64,000 nt of DNA from Clavelina lepadiformis (Eukaryota > Chordata > Ascidiacea > Aplousobranchia > Clavelinidae): the NCBI RefSeq assembly GCF_947623445.1, contig NC_135242.1, forward strand, positions 5,952,001-6,016,000. The letters run 5' to 3'. Shown here piece after piece: positions 47,448 through 58,300 of the stretch (within the stretch, counting starts at the first letter, position 1; each line of letters begins with the position of its first letter). The notes beneath the pieces were generated by a model, which searched no databases, was not told the origin of the DNA, and worked only from the letters and a program-made list of their open reading frames with translations. The translations under genes and the position numbers were made by a program.

Positions 47448-49266
47448 ATGGTAGATTTACCGTAAGTATCGGACCCAATTGAATAATATTTAAAGTGGAA
47501 TCAAGCTGAATGTAATGCAGGAGTAAAGTGTTGGTGGCTATGACTAATACCCAGAACGATCAATGGAGCCAATACGAAAGATTATTAAATACGTTTTCTA
47601 CTGTTGTTGCTTTAGTTTTCGTTCTGGAATTTCTACGTATAAATGTAATGCTTCGCATCTTGTTGCAAAATTAAAGTTTTGTATTACCACACTAAGCAAC
47701 CTACCTGTAACTTAAAGCAAAGTAGATTGTTAAGTACTGGGTGTTGTAGTAGTTCTATATTAGTACTGATACTGTAGGTAAGTTTGCCGAAAATATTTGT
47801 ACTTGCTAGGAATACGCAAATTTAAAACAGGGGTTAAGCTTACTGTCTTCTAAACAAACGCTTTAGCTAGTCAAGACATCTGTTTGACAACTGGATCTAT
47901 TTTTTGTTCCAACCACCATAGTATTGCGTTGTTAGAATTGTAAACCTATTGACGGGCACAGGTTTATCGTATTCAATTGTATGGTTGACAGGCTGAGCAT
48001 AACGTTTCGCTTCAAAATGTTACCAGCTGAATTGAAACCCAAACCTTTCTGACGTAACAAAGTGTTTCTTGTTAATGGTTGTGAGTTAGCAATTACGCCG
48101 ATGCTTGTGATAGCTCGTTTCCTTTTTGAAAAACGATTACCCGTACGACAGTGTTTCTGCTGCTAATAGTAATGTGTTAAAATCGGTAGATATTAATTTG
48201 CCATTATGTTGTTTTGCAGACCTCACCAAAAGATATCTTGTGCTGGTCTAAAGGAAAGGTTGCAAAAGGAAGATCTATACGTGATTGACGTGAGAAATCC
48301 ACCGGAAATTGAACAAAGCGGTTTTATTTCATCACGTCGACGGGTGAATATACCCTTTCCCGAGTTTGGTAAATCACGTCTTTTGTAGTCGTGATAGCTG
48401 TAGCCATGTAGTGTTACGTGAGTTTACACAAGTTAGTATTTACCAAAGAAATAATTTTTATCTGATCTTGTCAAAATTTTGTAAGCTTATTCTTGCTGTT
48501 TCTTTAGAAAGTGCTCTAAATCTTGAGGAGAACGACTTCCAAGCAAAGTATGGGATTCCTAAACCAACAGGCGATGGTTCGGATTTGGTCATTCACTGTA
48601 TGATTGGTGGAAGGGGATCGAAGGCGATTGTTCTTGCTGAAAAATCCGGACTGCACAAGTACGTAGAAATTGATAGTTTTTTCGTGCTCAGTTTAACGAT
48701 ACAGCAAATAAGCGTTTCTTCTAATTCTTTCACTTCCACCGGGTTAACGTTAGCCTATTTGGTCTGCTGTTGTTCAAACAATGCGTTATTACATATTAAC
48801 TAGGTTACTCTACGATCACATTGCCCAGTTACCCACCCACATTCACGTTACTGTCCTGTCTTAATAGCGATTTTGTTACAATTGATATTCATGAGTACCG
48901 ACCACTACAAAAACCGTTTAAGTTTAAGTTGCCCATTACGTTTATAATACTGATTTTTTAAGTCAATGTCAGTCAGTTTTAAGTCAGTAAGCGAGTCAAT
49001 ATATTTTCATTGGTATACAATTCACTATCGAGTTGGGTCATCATATCTCCCATGCATGTAGGCCTATACTCCCTTATGAATGAATAGCGCTTACGCACAG
49101 TGAAATTACGCATATAAAAGAAGTATGTAAGTTAGCGCAAATTTCTTATCGGCCGCAGTTGCGTGTAGACGCATTGCCGCAAGTACCTAAACTTATTTAT
49201 TTGTTCAGGGCACAAAATCTTGATGGTGGATATAAAAAATGGGCTGCCGATGGATTTTCGAAGTAA
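47448..49266 (+). CDS. Single-domain rhodanese, TSTD1-like, copy 1
   Basis: Thiosulfate sulfurtransferase-like protein: moves sulfane sulfur via a cysteine persulfide, to glutathione in human TSTD1. Four exons, 47448-47461, 48220-48368, 48508-48658 and 49209-49266, give 123 residues; human TSTD1 is 115. The first exon is only 14 nt (MVDL plus two bases). YVIDVRNPPEIEQSG is the CH2A-like entry motif, VNIPFPEFESALNL follows, and HCMIGGRGSKA carries the catalytic Cys85 in the loop. The protein ends NLDGGYKKWAADGFSK, the usual rhodanese close. No targeting signal, so probably cytosolic. AATAAA at 49417-49422. First of three head-to-tail copies. Confidence 0.92.
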
Positions 49267-49416
49267 AATCACCATGCAGTGAGGGCTATGTCACAACAGC
49301 AGTTGTTCCCTATAATAACCTATCTTTTGCTTTAATCTTGGTATGTAAAACTCTTGGCCGCAGTTCTTTTTTGTTATTTTTGGTGTTCGGACCCATTATA
49401 GTTTGGCTTCATAGGA

Positions 49417-49422
49417 AATAAA
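49417..49422 (+). terminator. Poly(A) signal of rhodanese copy 1
   Basis: AATAAA 150 bases after the stop codon. Confidence 0.6.
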
Positions 49423-50090
49423 TTTTATCCAAAAACTCTTGTGCTTTTATCCAAGCTTGTTAGCTTCTTACATAGAGTGTGGAGCAGTTGGTAGCTAAAA
49501 TCTTGGAAATATTTGCGTTTTGGCTTTAAATCGTTGTTGATTAACTTTCCAAGTGCTTCTAGCCCTGTCGTGTAACAGGAATGAAGTTTTTTTTCTGCTT
49601 TTACAACTACAACGAATATAAGTTCATATTCAATTGGCATAGAATAGAATTGATTCAAAGCTAAAACTTGTTTAAAATCGGAGCTGTATAATTATGACTA
49701 TGTAAGGAAATTTGTGACTGAGGGCAGTACAGCGCAAGCAAATAGAATCAGATATTTTGACAGTTTTTCCAGTTTGACTGATATGGAAGTTGCGCTGAGA
49801 GCGTATTTTGAAAGCTCATATTCGTCGCGCTAGAGAGCGCTGTTGAGCTATAAAATAAGTTATTTTTAAACATTCAGCGGCCATTAATCAAAGCAGCAAG
49901 CTTGTTTGTTTTACAGTTTAGTTGCCTAAGGGAGAAAAAGCGTGACAAGTAATTAGAAAAAAAGCTTCGTCAGCATCTGCAGTCAGGGGTAACAACGTGC
50001 TGCGTTTAAAATTGTATTAGCGCATCAGTTATTCTTATAACCAGTTTTTGAATCCACAATTAAATTTAAAATCCTAACGTTCAGGACATT

Positions 50091-51103
50091 ATGCATCAAC
50101 TTGACCCTCCAAAACTTAGGTAAGAACATTGTTGTTGTACGCAGTGTACGGTGACAAGTATTTTTCTTTCACTTAGTCACCTATACTTGTGCAGACCCGA
50201 TCAACAAGAATCTATAGAGAACCTAAAAATAAGGATTGCAAACGATGACGTAATAGTTATCGATGTACGAAACCCAGACGAAGTGGCCCGCAGTGGTAAA
50301 ATAGATGCAAAACGTTGGATTAATATCCCGTTCCCTGAAGTTGGTAAGAATTTCTCGAAATTCTGCACAATATGTTAACATAAAGAAATCAAATACAACT
50401 GCAACCTTTCAGAAAGTGCTTTGGCAAAAACACCTGAAGACTTCAAAGCAAAATATACTGTCGGTAAACCTTCAAACAACGGCCAAGAGATAGTCTTTCA
50501 CTGTGGAAGGGTGGAAGGGGAACAAAGGCAGTGATTGTAGCGAATAATGCTGGTTATGACAAGTATTACTGCCTTTGTCAAATATATTTTAATTAGCCTA
50601 ACGCCCTACTACTTACTGTCGTACTACTTACTTACTTACAGTGATTCCCAAAATGTGTCCCACCACAGATTCTCAGGTGTGCCGCGAATCCTTTTCGAAT
50701 TTTGGAAAAGAATTGTATAAATATTTAAAATAAGGCATGCAGACAAGCATATGAGACTTAAAAGCGCTCTAACTGCTTCAATAGCTGATAAATTAGCACA
50801 TGTGACGATGAAACCAATTATGGCATTGCCGATAGAGTAGGGTAATTGTCACGTGATTAACACGTGAAAAAAAATATTTTTAAAGCAACTTTTCTTCTCT
50901 TGTAAGTGTGCCGCGAGCGTTTTATAATTTTTCTAGTGCACCACAAGCTGAAAAAGTTTGGGAACCGCTGTGCTATAGTATGTTTTAGGTTGTTTATACT
51001 TCCAACTGTCAAACATGCTAAATATTAACGGGTTGCTTTATTATAATGAAACAGGGTGAAAAACTTGGATGGAGGACAAAGCACGTGGAAACGTTCCTTT
51101 TAA
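50091..51103 (+). pseudogene. TSTD1-like rhodanese, copy 2, frameshifted at the active-site loop
   Basis: Same four-exon plan: 50091-50119 (MHQLDPPKL), 50195-50343 (149 nt, VIVIDVRNPDEVARSG, INIPFPEV), 50413-50562 and 51055-51103 (NLDGG then a diverged end WKRSF). Exon 3 is 150 nt against 151 in both other copies. The missing base falls between the catalytic-Cys codon (IVFHC) and GRGTKAVIVA, so translation runs into a TGA a few codons later and the persulfide loop is lost. All splice sites remain usable. This is therefore a recent pseudogene, unless the assembly has a one-base error. An old hAT-type element lies in the last intron. Confidence 0.8.
50639..50970. mobile_element. Old hAT-type element 4 in the intron of rhodanese copy 2
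   Basis: Left end CAGTGATTCCCAAAATGTG and inverted right end CAGCGGTTCCCAAACTTTTT, with GTGTGCCGCG inside both ends. This terminal design is common in hAT (Charlie/Tip100-like) MITEs. The 8 bases on each side do not match, so the target duplication has decayed or the ends are trimmed. Confidence 0.75.
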
Positions 51104-51750
51104 GACAGTTTTCCCGTTTGCCTGCTGGTCAAAAGCTGAATGCAAAATATATTAATAAATCTGTTACGACATCGATTATATTTATCTTTATGAAGCAAGT
51201 TTATTCAAAATATAGCCAGCGAAGGGTTAGATTTTACAGATTCTCAACTCATCACGTTATTTCACGATCGCTTGAATTGTTATCGGTTGCTAGATTGTTA
51301 CGTGTCCAATGTTTGATCTAGTCCAGAATTATGTGTCATCCGCTTTAAATTAAATGTTTATGAGCGATCAACATGAAGCAAAGTATGTAAAATGAATGTG
51401 ATTTTTCTGCAATTTCTCATTCTGCCTTTATCAAAAAAAGTCGAACGCAATGCGTACATAACAACTAAACACAAATTTTCAATTTCTGATTGATTAATTC
51501 AATAGAAAAACTAAGCTCTACCCCCATTAGTGATGTTTGTTCAGTAAATTTTTTTAACTACTTATCAGTCAGCTAGTAAAAACGTCAGTGTGCATTGAAA
51601 CGGTTGGGTGACCAAATTTTGAGGAAGTGCGGAAGTTGTTAATCTACACTAAAAGTAAGTTTTACCTGCCATACCCGTTAAAGCACTTTCAACGATATAA
51701 TCTGTTCAGAAGGCATCGTATTGAACACAGTTGAAAAAAACTTATCCGTC

Positions 51751-52588
51751 ATGGCCCACAATATCGTCGATTTACCGTATGTACAGGAATATGGCTGATA
51801 CAGCATATAAGTTAAGGCAGTTAGTTCTACGAAGGAAGAATATAGCTGTACCAGTGACATACACTTATTTAAACGCAGCCTACTCTTTTATTTCAAGGGT
51901 AGAACAAAGAATAAAGCCAGCTGACTTGAAGAAGAAGATAGAAACAGATGACATATTGGTAATCGACGTCAGAAATAAATCAGAGGTCGATGCAAGCGGA
52001 ACTATCGAGACAAAACGAAACTTGAACATTCCATTTCCTGAGCTAGGTAAGTTTTAACATCACACTCTGCCAGTTCTTCCTTGGAGACTTATGCGAATGT
52101 TGCTTATGTTTTACGTACGCAAGTTTGATACCAAGCTTGTGAAGGCAAAACTCATCGGTTATAAAATATATACAAAATAACTTCAGGTAAAATCTGCACC
52201 TTGTTTTTTTTTCAGAGTCGGCCTTAAATCTTGCAAATAGCGACTTTAAGTCACAATATGGTCTTGACAAGCCATCAGGAGATGGTTCAGACGTTGTTTT
52301 TCATTGCATGCATGGTGGGAGAGGTTCAAGGGCAGTAGTCATTGCTGACAAACTCGGTTTAAAGAAGTAGGTACTTACAGTAGGTGTCTGTTGTTACAAA
52401 CCGTACAGTTGCGTCTCTGTTTTTGTAAAGTATGCTTTTGTGTTTTTGCACCGTTAACATAATTTCTATCCTGATTCTTAATCAATATTAAAGTTATGAT
52501 ATTAACATTTATATGCTTTAACTTTTGCAGAGCTAAAAACCTGGAAGGCGGATATTCTGACTACAGCAAAAGCGGAAGTTGGCTATAA
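51751..52588 (+). CDS. Single-domain rhodanese, TSTD1-like, copy 3
   Basis: Four exons, 51751-51776, 51898-52046 (149 nt), 52216-52366 (151 nt) and 52531-52588 (58 nt), give 127 residues. Exon lengths 2-4 equal those of copy 1. ILVIDVRNKSEVDASG, LNIPFPELESALNL, VFHCMHGGRGSRA (catalytic Cys89) and NLEGGYSDYSKSGSWL match the family; the ending WL instead of GFSK is diverged. The ATG follows ATCCGTC and gives MAHNIVDLP, which aligns with MVDLP of copy 1. AATAAA at 52623-52628. Probably an active cytosolic sulfurtransferase. Confidence 0.93.
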
Positions 52589-52622
52589 ATCTATAGTGAC
52601 GTATTTTCCTCCTACTCACGAA

Positions 52623-52628
52623 AATAAA
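52623..52628 (+). terminator. Poly(A) signal of rhodanese copy 3
   Basis: AATAAA 35 bases after the stop codon. Confidence 0.65.
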
Positions 52629-52865
52629 TAATTTTTTTCGTTTATAAGGAACCTAATAAAGTTAACTCGTTTTCCATCTGCTATGGTTGTCGATATGTTA
52701 AGTTAAGGTATTGCGTTTTCTTTAATCGAGTTGATGCGGTTCGGTGATAAACAGACATCAAACTAACAAAATAAACAAATGCTTATGTATTCTGGGCCAA
52801 GACTGCTGTGTACTTGCCACAATATTATGCATTAAATATAAGAAAAAAAAGTATTTGGTTATAGC

Positions 52866-53075
52866 CAGGGTTGCCATCGGTCTCAACTCAAAAATAAGGA
52901 CGACTAGGAAAATGGTATACTAAAGGTGTCAAAATGCCCAAAATACGACCCTCTGCCCTAAAAATAAGACGAAAATAAGGACATTTCTTAGCAAAAAAGG
53001 ACAAACATATTTTCTAAGACACGGACCTTTAAAATAAGGACAAATCTTAGAAATAAGGACGGTATGGCAACCCTG
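52866..53075. mobile_element. Non-autonomous hAT element 5 (210 bp MITE)
   Basis: Perfect 8-bp duplication GTTATAGC (52858-52865 and 53076-53083). Ends CAGGGTTGCCATCGG and, inverted, CAGGGTTGCCATACCG. The inside repeats AAAATAAGGAC-like words in both halves. No coding capacity. Confidence 0.92.
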
Positions 53076-53083
53076 GTTATAGC

Positions 53084-55384
53084 AGTCACTTTTTTGTGAC
53101 AACATCGCCTACATCGATCTTGTTCCAAATGTTTTGACCACCCGCTGTCGCTGTAAGTTACATAGTTAGGATACAAAGTGAGGTTATTAAATGGTTTTAC
53201 GTATCCATGCGCTGTGCTTATCCATAAACGTTGATCGATTTATTATACTCTGTTTATATACCTTATTTATACGCATACTTTTACAAGAGTTATTTTACCA
53301 GGGAAATTGCTCTGACTGACTTCTTTAAAAATCACAAATTTACTTTGAACTATAGGCTACGTTGGATTCTTTCAAAAAACGTCTGACAGGGATTATTTAA
53401 TCGCAACCACTTGGACAAGGATAAAGGGAAAAAGAAGCTTACATATTAGTAAAGATGATGAATTATGACTAACTATATAGAGAAAAAATCTCAAAATATG
53501 AAGGCCTGCTATAGGTTTGTACAATTTTTAGGTTTTCAATCGACCCACGGTGAACATAACTTAAATTACTATCTAATTACATTCAATGTCTTTTCATGTT
53601 TGACAATTTATCTGCATGACAATACCAAAATGACTGTAAAGAATTCCATAACCATGACAGACGAATGTTGGTAGGCTATAGTTGATGTGATATAAATCTT
53701 TAAAAAGTATTTGAGAATACACTCGATACTTTGTTAAGATAAGGTATTTAAAAGTTAAAGATTTATCTGCTAAATCGTTTGAACTACAGTGATTTCCGTT
53801 TCTGGGGCAATATAAAAGGTTCTTGTCGATACTTATCGTTGAAATATTAAACCCATTTTCCCTTGTATACTGCTCTTGTCGGTCGTAAAGGTCAATCACG
53901 AAATAATATCAATAGTGGGTTAAAAAGCTTATAGTAACTTATGGCAATATTTGAACACCTACGTATGTGTTGCGTTGGAAAGCTATTGAATATTAACACA
54001 ACAACGCATTGTGCCGAGCGAAGTCGAGTGTAATTCTGATTCTTGTATTGCTTTTCATTCATCGGTGTAAAAAATCTGCTTTTTATTGCGTCATCAAAGA
54101 TAAAAGAGAGAGATTGTCATTTTTATCTGGTGATAAATTCCGTTTTTTGAAGGACCAAATTTCAATGAAAAGATTTTTTCAAGTTTTTCGAATGAAACGA
54201 ATGGTTTTCCTTTTTTTAATGGAAAGGGGCTTTGAAAACTTTGAGAGAGTGTAGAGAAATTTGCAACATTATCTATTTTTAAGTTTGTTTCGTTGTATTG
54301 ATGTGTTTTAATGACAAGCAACCACCCATCAACATTTTAAAACATCAACACACAATTATATATAATCTAAAATGTTATGTTTAAAAGCTTACTTTTTGTG
54401 AACATTTCATCTAGCGTTTTGAAAAAAAAGCTTGTCAAAACAAAAACTAAAGTTTTATGGTCTACATTGGTGCACAGGTGTTTTTTTCTTTTTTGTTGAA
54501 TTAAATACCACAAACATTAATTTTCTCACGCAAAATATTGTTAGTTAATGATAATCTCCTTGAGATACATTGTGCTGCGTGCCATTGTATTGCTATCTAC
54601 ATCGCTGACAGGAATGACGAATTGATCGGAATTGACGTACTTTTGGACTGGGGTAACGTATTTGTGATTATAGCACTATGTGCTGAAGTATTTAAAGTAA
54701 AACTTTATTTCCGCTATACAAGAGTGCCTGTCAAAGGTGCCAGTGCAAGCACACCGCAGAAAACGATCCAGTTTTGGGTAAATGTCTGAAATAGGGAAAA
54801 AGAAATATTTCAATTTCAATCGTAATTGAGACAAATAATGTATCAGCTGGTTGAAAGCCGCTTTTTGAAACGACCAATTAAATATGGAAATTGCAATGGG
54901 TCATGGTTGGCCACTTTCTCCGATGCTGTACAGCTATAGAAACGGAAGTGTGATTAACCTCAGAAATCCAATTGAGATTCAGATTATGACTTTAGCTTTT
55001 GCACCTTTGAGGGCTTCAAAGTTTGTCCAGCGTGTTATGGTAACAGGTTTATCCTGGCACCCACGCTTTGGATAAAGCTTTTGTCACGTTTAAGTGAGTC
55101 ATTTTAAAATTTAAGCTTTACGAGGTCTAAGCAGCTGAATAGTTGGCAGTATAAAAATCCGCTTCGAAACGACACCAACGAGAGATTTCACAGATGTCAA
55201 AGTCAGTTCAAGCCAGTTGTACGCAAATGTTACTTAAATAGTTTTATCTACTGCTATTTAAACATAGCACTTTAAAAATGATTGTTTAGTTTAATTACCG
55301 AATATTATTAAAATAGACTTTCTATGTTAGGTTATTTGAGTATAAGTTTTTACAATTTTGAGTTGAGTTAGTCTAAAAGAAAAC
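53084..55384. other. Intergenic DNA before the two-pass CUB gene
   Basis: AT-rich with several short frames (for example 54538-54789 and 54884-55075) that show no domain or splice partner. No gene supported. Confidence 0.4.
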
Positions 55385-58300
55385 ATGCCTATTAGTTCAA
55401 CAAACAGTCGATTAACATATGAATTTTACAAACCTCCTCCGAAAACTCTGGAACAGATCCGAATGGAAGAGAGAGGTGTCATGTCATCACCAGCTCTCAA
55501 CGGTTCTCGAATGAATACTCCAGGAACGCCCGGTGGTTCTATAAAAAGGGAGAAGCATTTGGATCAAATACCTGGCAAAAAGGTAAACTGAAAGAAATAA
55601 TGATTTTTTGCAGGGACTTGCAGATCTGTGCAGGGCTCTGATATCGATATCGTTGACTGACAAAGGTATTTTAAATGCGCATATATTTTGAAAAAATGTT
55701 TAATGAAATATTTTAGACTGCCGTGGTTGGACCCATGAACGACGTGAACGGGTTAGGGAAAAGCAACAACGCTTTCGCAGCGGGAGACGTTGGCAAAAGT
55801 GCGGTTAAAAAGAGCACCCTGGGCGGGGGAAATCACGTTACTACGGCTTGGAACTCGACTACGAATGCTCGCGCGTGCAGTCGTCTTTGTTGTTTATGCA
55901 ACGGTTTCTACTTCACTCGTTGTTTTTTTCTTGCGTTGTTACTGGGCTTGCTTTTGGGGGCGCTTATAACTGGACTAGCAGTGGGACTTACACTTGACCA
56001 GCAGCTGCAAGGTAAGTCAAAAAGTTATAGACGATTATTTCTCAGAACGTAAATTAATTCAAATGTACAATTTGTTTATTTGTTTTTAAGATGGATTGAG
56101 ACGTTTGGTTTTGTCTTACTTGCAACTGGCAAAAATTTTCGCAAGAAAGCTAAACTATTCATATAAATGAACTTATAAACGTGTTGTCGCTATGCGTTAA
56201 AATATTTTTTTTTAAAAGAACGTCATGGTTACATTTTCAGATTAACAAAATTATATTTCCTCTCATTGTAGACACAAACGCAGCTTTGGAAGATGCAAAC
56301 GAAGACACTGGATGTTTCCAAAGTCCCTGTGCATCAGGCGAAGTCGCCTCTTGTAATTATTTGAATAACAACACAGAAATTAATTGTCAATGTTCGCCGC
56401 TTGTTGGAGATCCGGTGTCTACTGGTGTGTAATTTTTTTAATTATGATTTAAATTCTTAATTATCTTTTAAGGATAGCATTGAGCTCGCTTTTGCTTTTT
56501 TCTAGCCGGGGTTTCAGCAGGCGGGTATCGCTGCACCTTCTACAACATCACTTCGACTACGTTGAGTCCAATTGCAGCTACTTGATATTCTGTAACGAAA
56601 GGAAAAGAATTTTTGCAAGACATTTTTGGCAAATTTTCCATATTTTTCTATGAATGTTTGGTGTCGTATTTATGTTTATTTTAACCTTAAAAAGTGAAGT
56701 TATTAGTTCAAAACATTTTATTTCAAAAACATTCAGTAAACTTTTGAAAATTGTCTTGTTTTTTTTGTATGACATTGTAACATTGACGTAAACCAAACTT
56801 GGTTGGAGAAGTAACATATAAACAGATTTACGTTAAGCAATCTTTTATAGTCTTTACAGTTTACATCAAGCAACGCAAAATCAGCTTGAAATATATAAAC
56901 GCCAACTACAATTCAGCAGTAACTTATTTTTGCTACGTATTTATTTTATGTGTAAATGTGTATGTGTCTTTTAATTGTATACTGCGTATATATTAATCCA
57001 AGAAGTTTAGTTTCAAAGATAAAGAAAATATTTTTCATATTGTTTTTGATAAGGAAAGACCTATGAAGAATGCTTCTCACGTTCAATTGAAATTCAATTT
57101 CCATTAAGAAGTACGTAAAAAATCTCCAATGGGCTTAAGAGATTACTCATATTCTAATTGATAATAATTAATTAATCAGTGATTAACTGACAGATTTGGC
57201 ATATAGTTACGAGCAAGAACTTGTGGTTAACAACGTAATCAAAAAGAGGATACGTTACATCGGCGTCAATCATCAAAACTTTTGGTGGTTATTTCAAACA
57301 CGAAGGCGTTCTGCTGCCCTATGACAATAAGAAATGTATAATAAATTGAACAATTTACGAACCAGCAGTTTTACCAGTTTTTTTATACTTGTAAAAGTTT
57401 GCCTCAGGCGCCAGTTCGTCACGATGCTCACATGAGATACGAATGTTTTATAGACACAAGTATAAAATATACGGATTGTGAATTTTTTTCCGTAGTGTTG
57501 AAGTCAAAATTTCTCCCATCTATTTGATAAGTATTAGAAAGCCATCTTACAGAGAAAGAAGTTGAAAGTTTTTGTTAAGCTACAATCAAGTTAGTATATT
57601 CGTTCAAATATTTCAAAGCATCTTACCTGAGCTGCTATGACTGAGTTATTATGATGTATGAAAATCCACGTATGCGCGATTCGACGTGCCAAATGCAAGT
57701 GAGAAGAATGAGAAAGCCAATGTTATTCTGGTTAATAATGCAAGCATCTATTCGCCTGTCATTAGCGGCAAAGACAACACCCCTTTTGCACAGACAAGAA
57801 GGAGAAGCATCTATACAACCCATCACTTGTATGCATCATCTGAATATGATATTATTTTGTTATTTAACGGATTATACTGATATTTTAACAATGTTTTTGA
57901 GGGAAATTTGTTGCCGATTTTGCAACAAACATCGTTGTTCCCAATATCAATAACAACTCGTTATATTTAAAATTAAGGGAAGTGCGTGCAAAGGATCGAA
58001 GCCGATAAAGCCTGGAAACACTTTAAAACAAAAGGCTATCCGAAACAACTTTATGTTCGAGAATCTCGCTGCTCTTGGAAGTGAGCATAAAAAGTGACAC
58101 TTTGCAGCTTCCTCTGCATTAGTAAAAAACAATAAAATCGTATATGAACAAGTTTACACACTTTATTACGTGTTTACTAACATTTACAAAATATATATTT
58201 CATTTAACAAAGCAATGCTATTGATTTCAAAGCTAGCTAAGCCTAAGCTGTAAGTAATTTCTTACAAAAGTAAAGTCTGAACGAACCATTGTAATAGTCG

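Noticed and set aside
54538-55075. Two short frames with hydrophobic stretches before the CUB gene
   Set aside because: No family features and no phase-compatible link to the first exon at 55385.
57651-57953. Overlapping open frames in the long intron of the two-pass CUB gene
   Set aside because: Neither gives a CUB-like sequence nor donor sites in the required phase; the exon at 57978-58080 completes the CUB domain without them.
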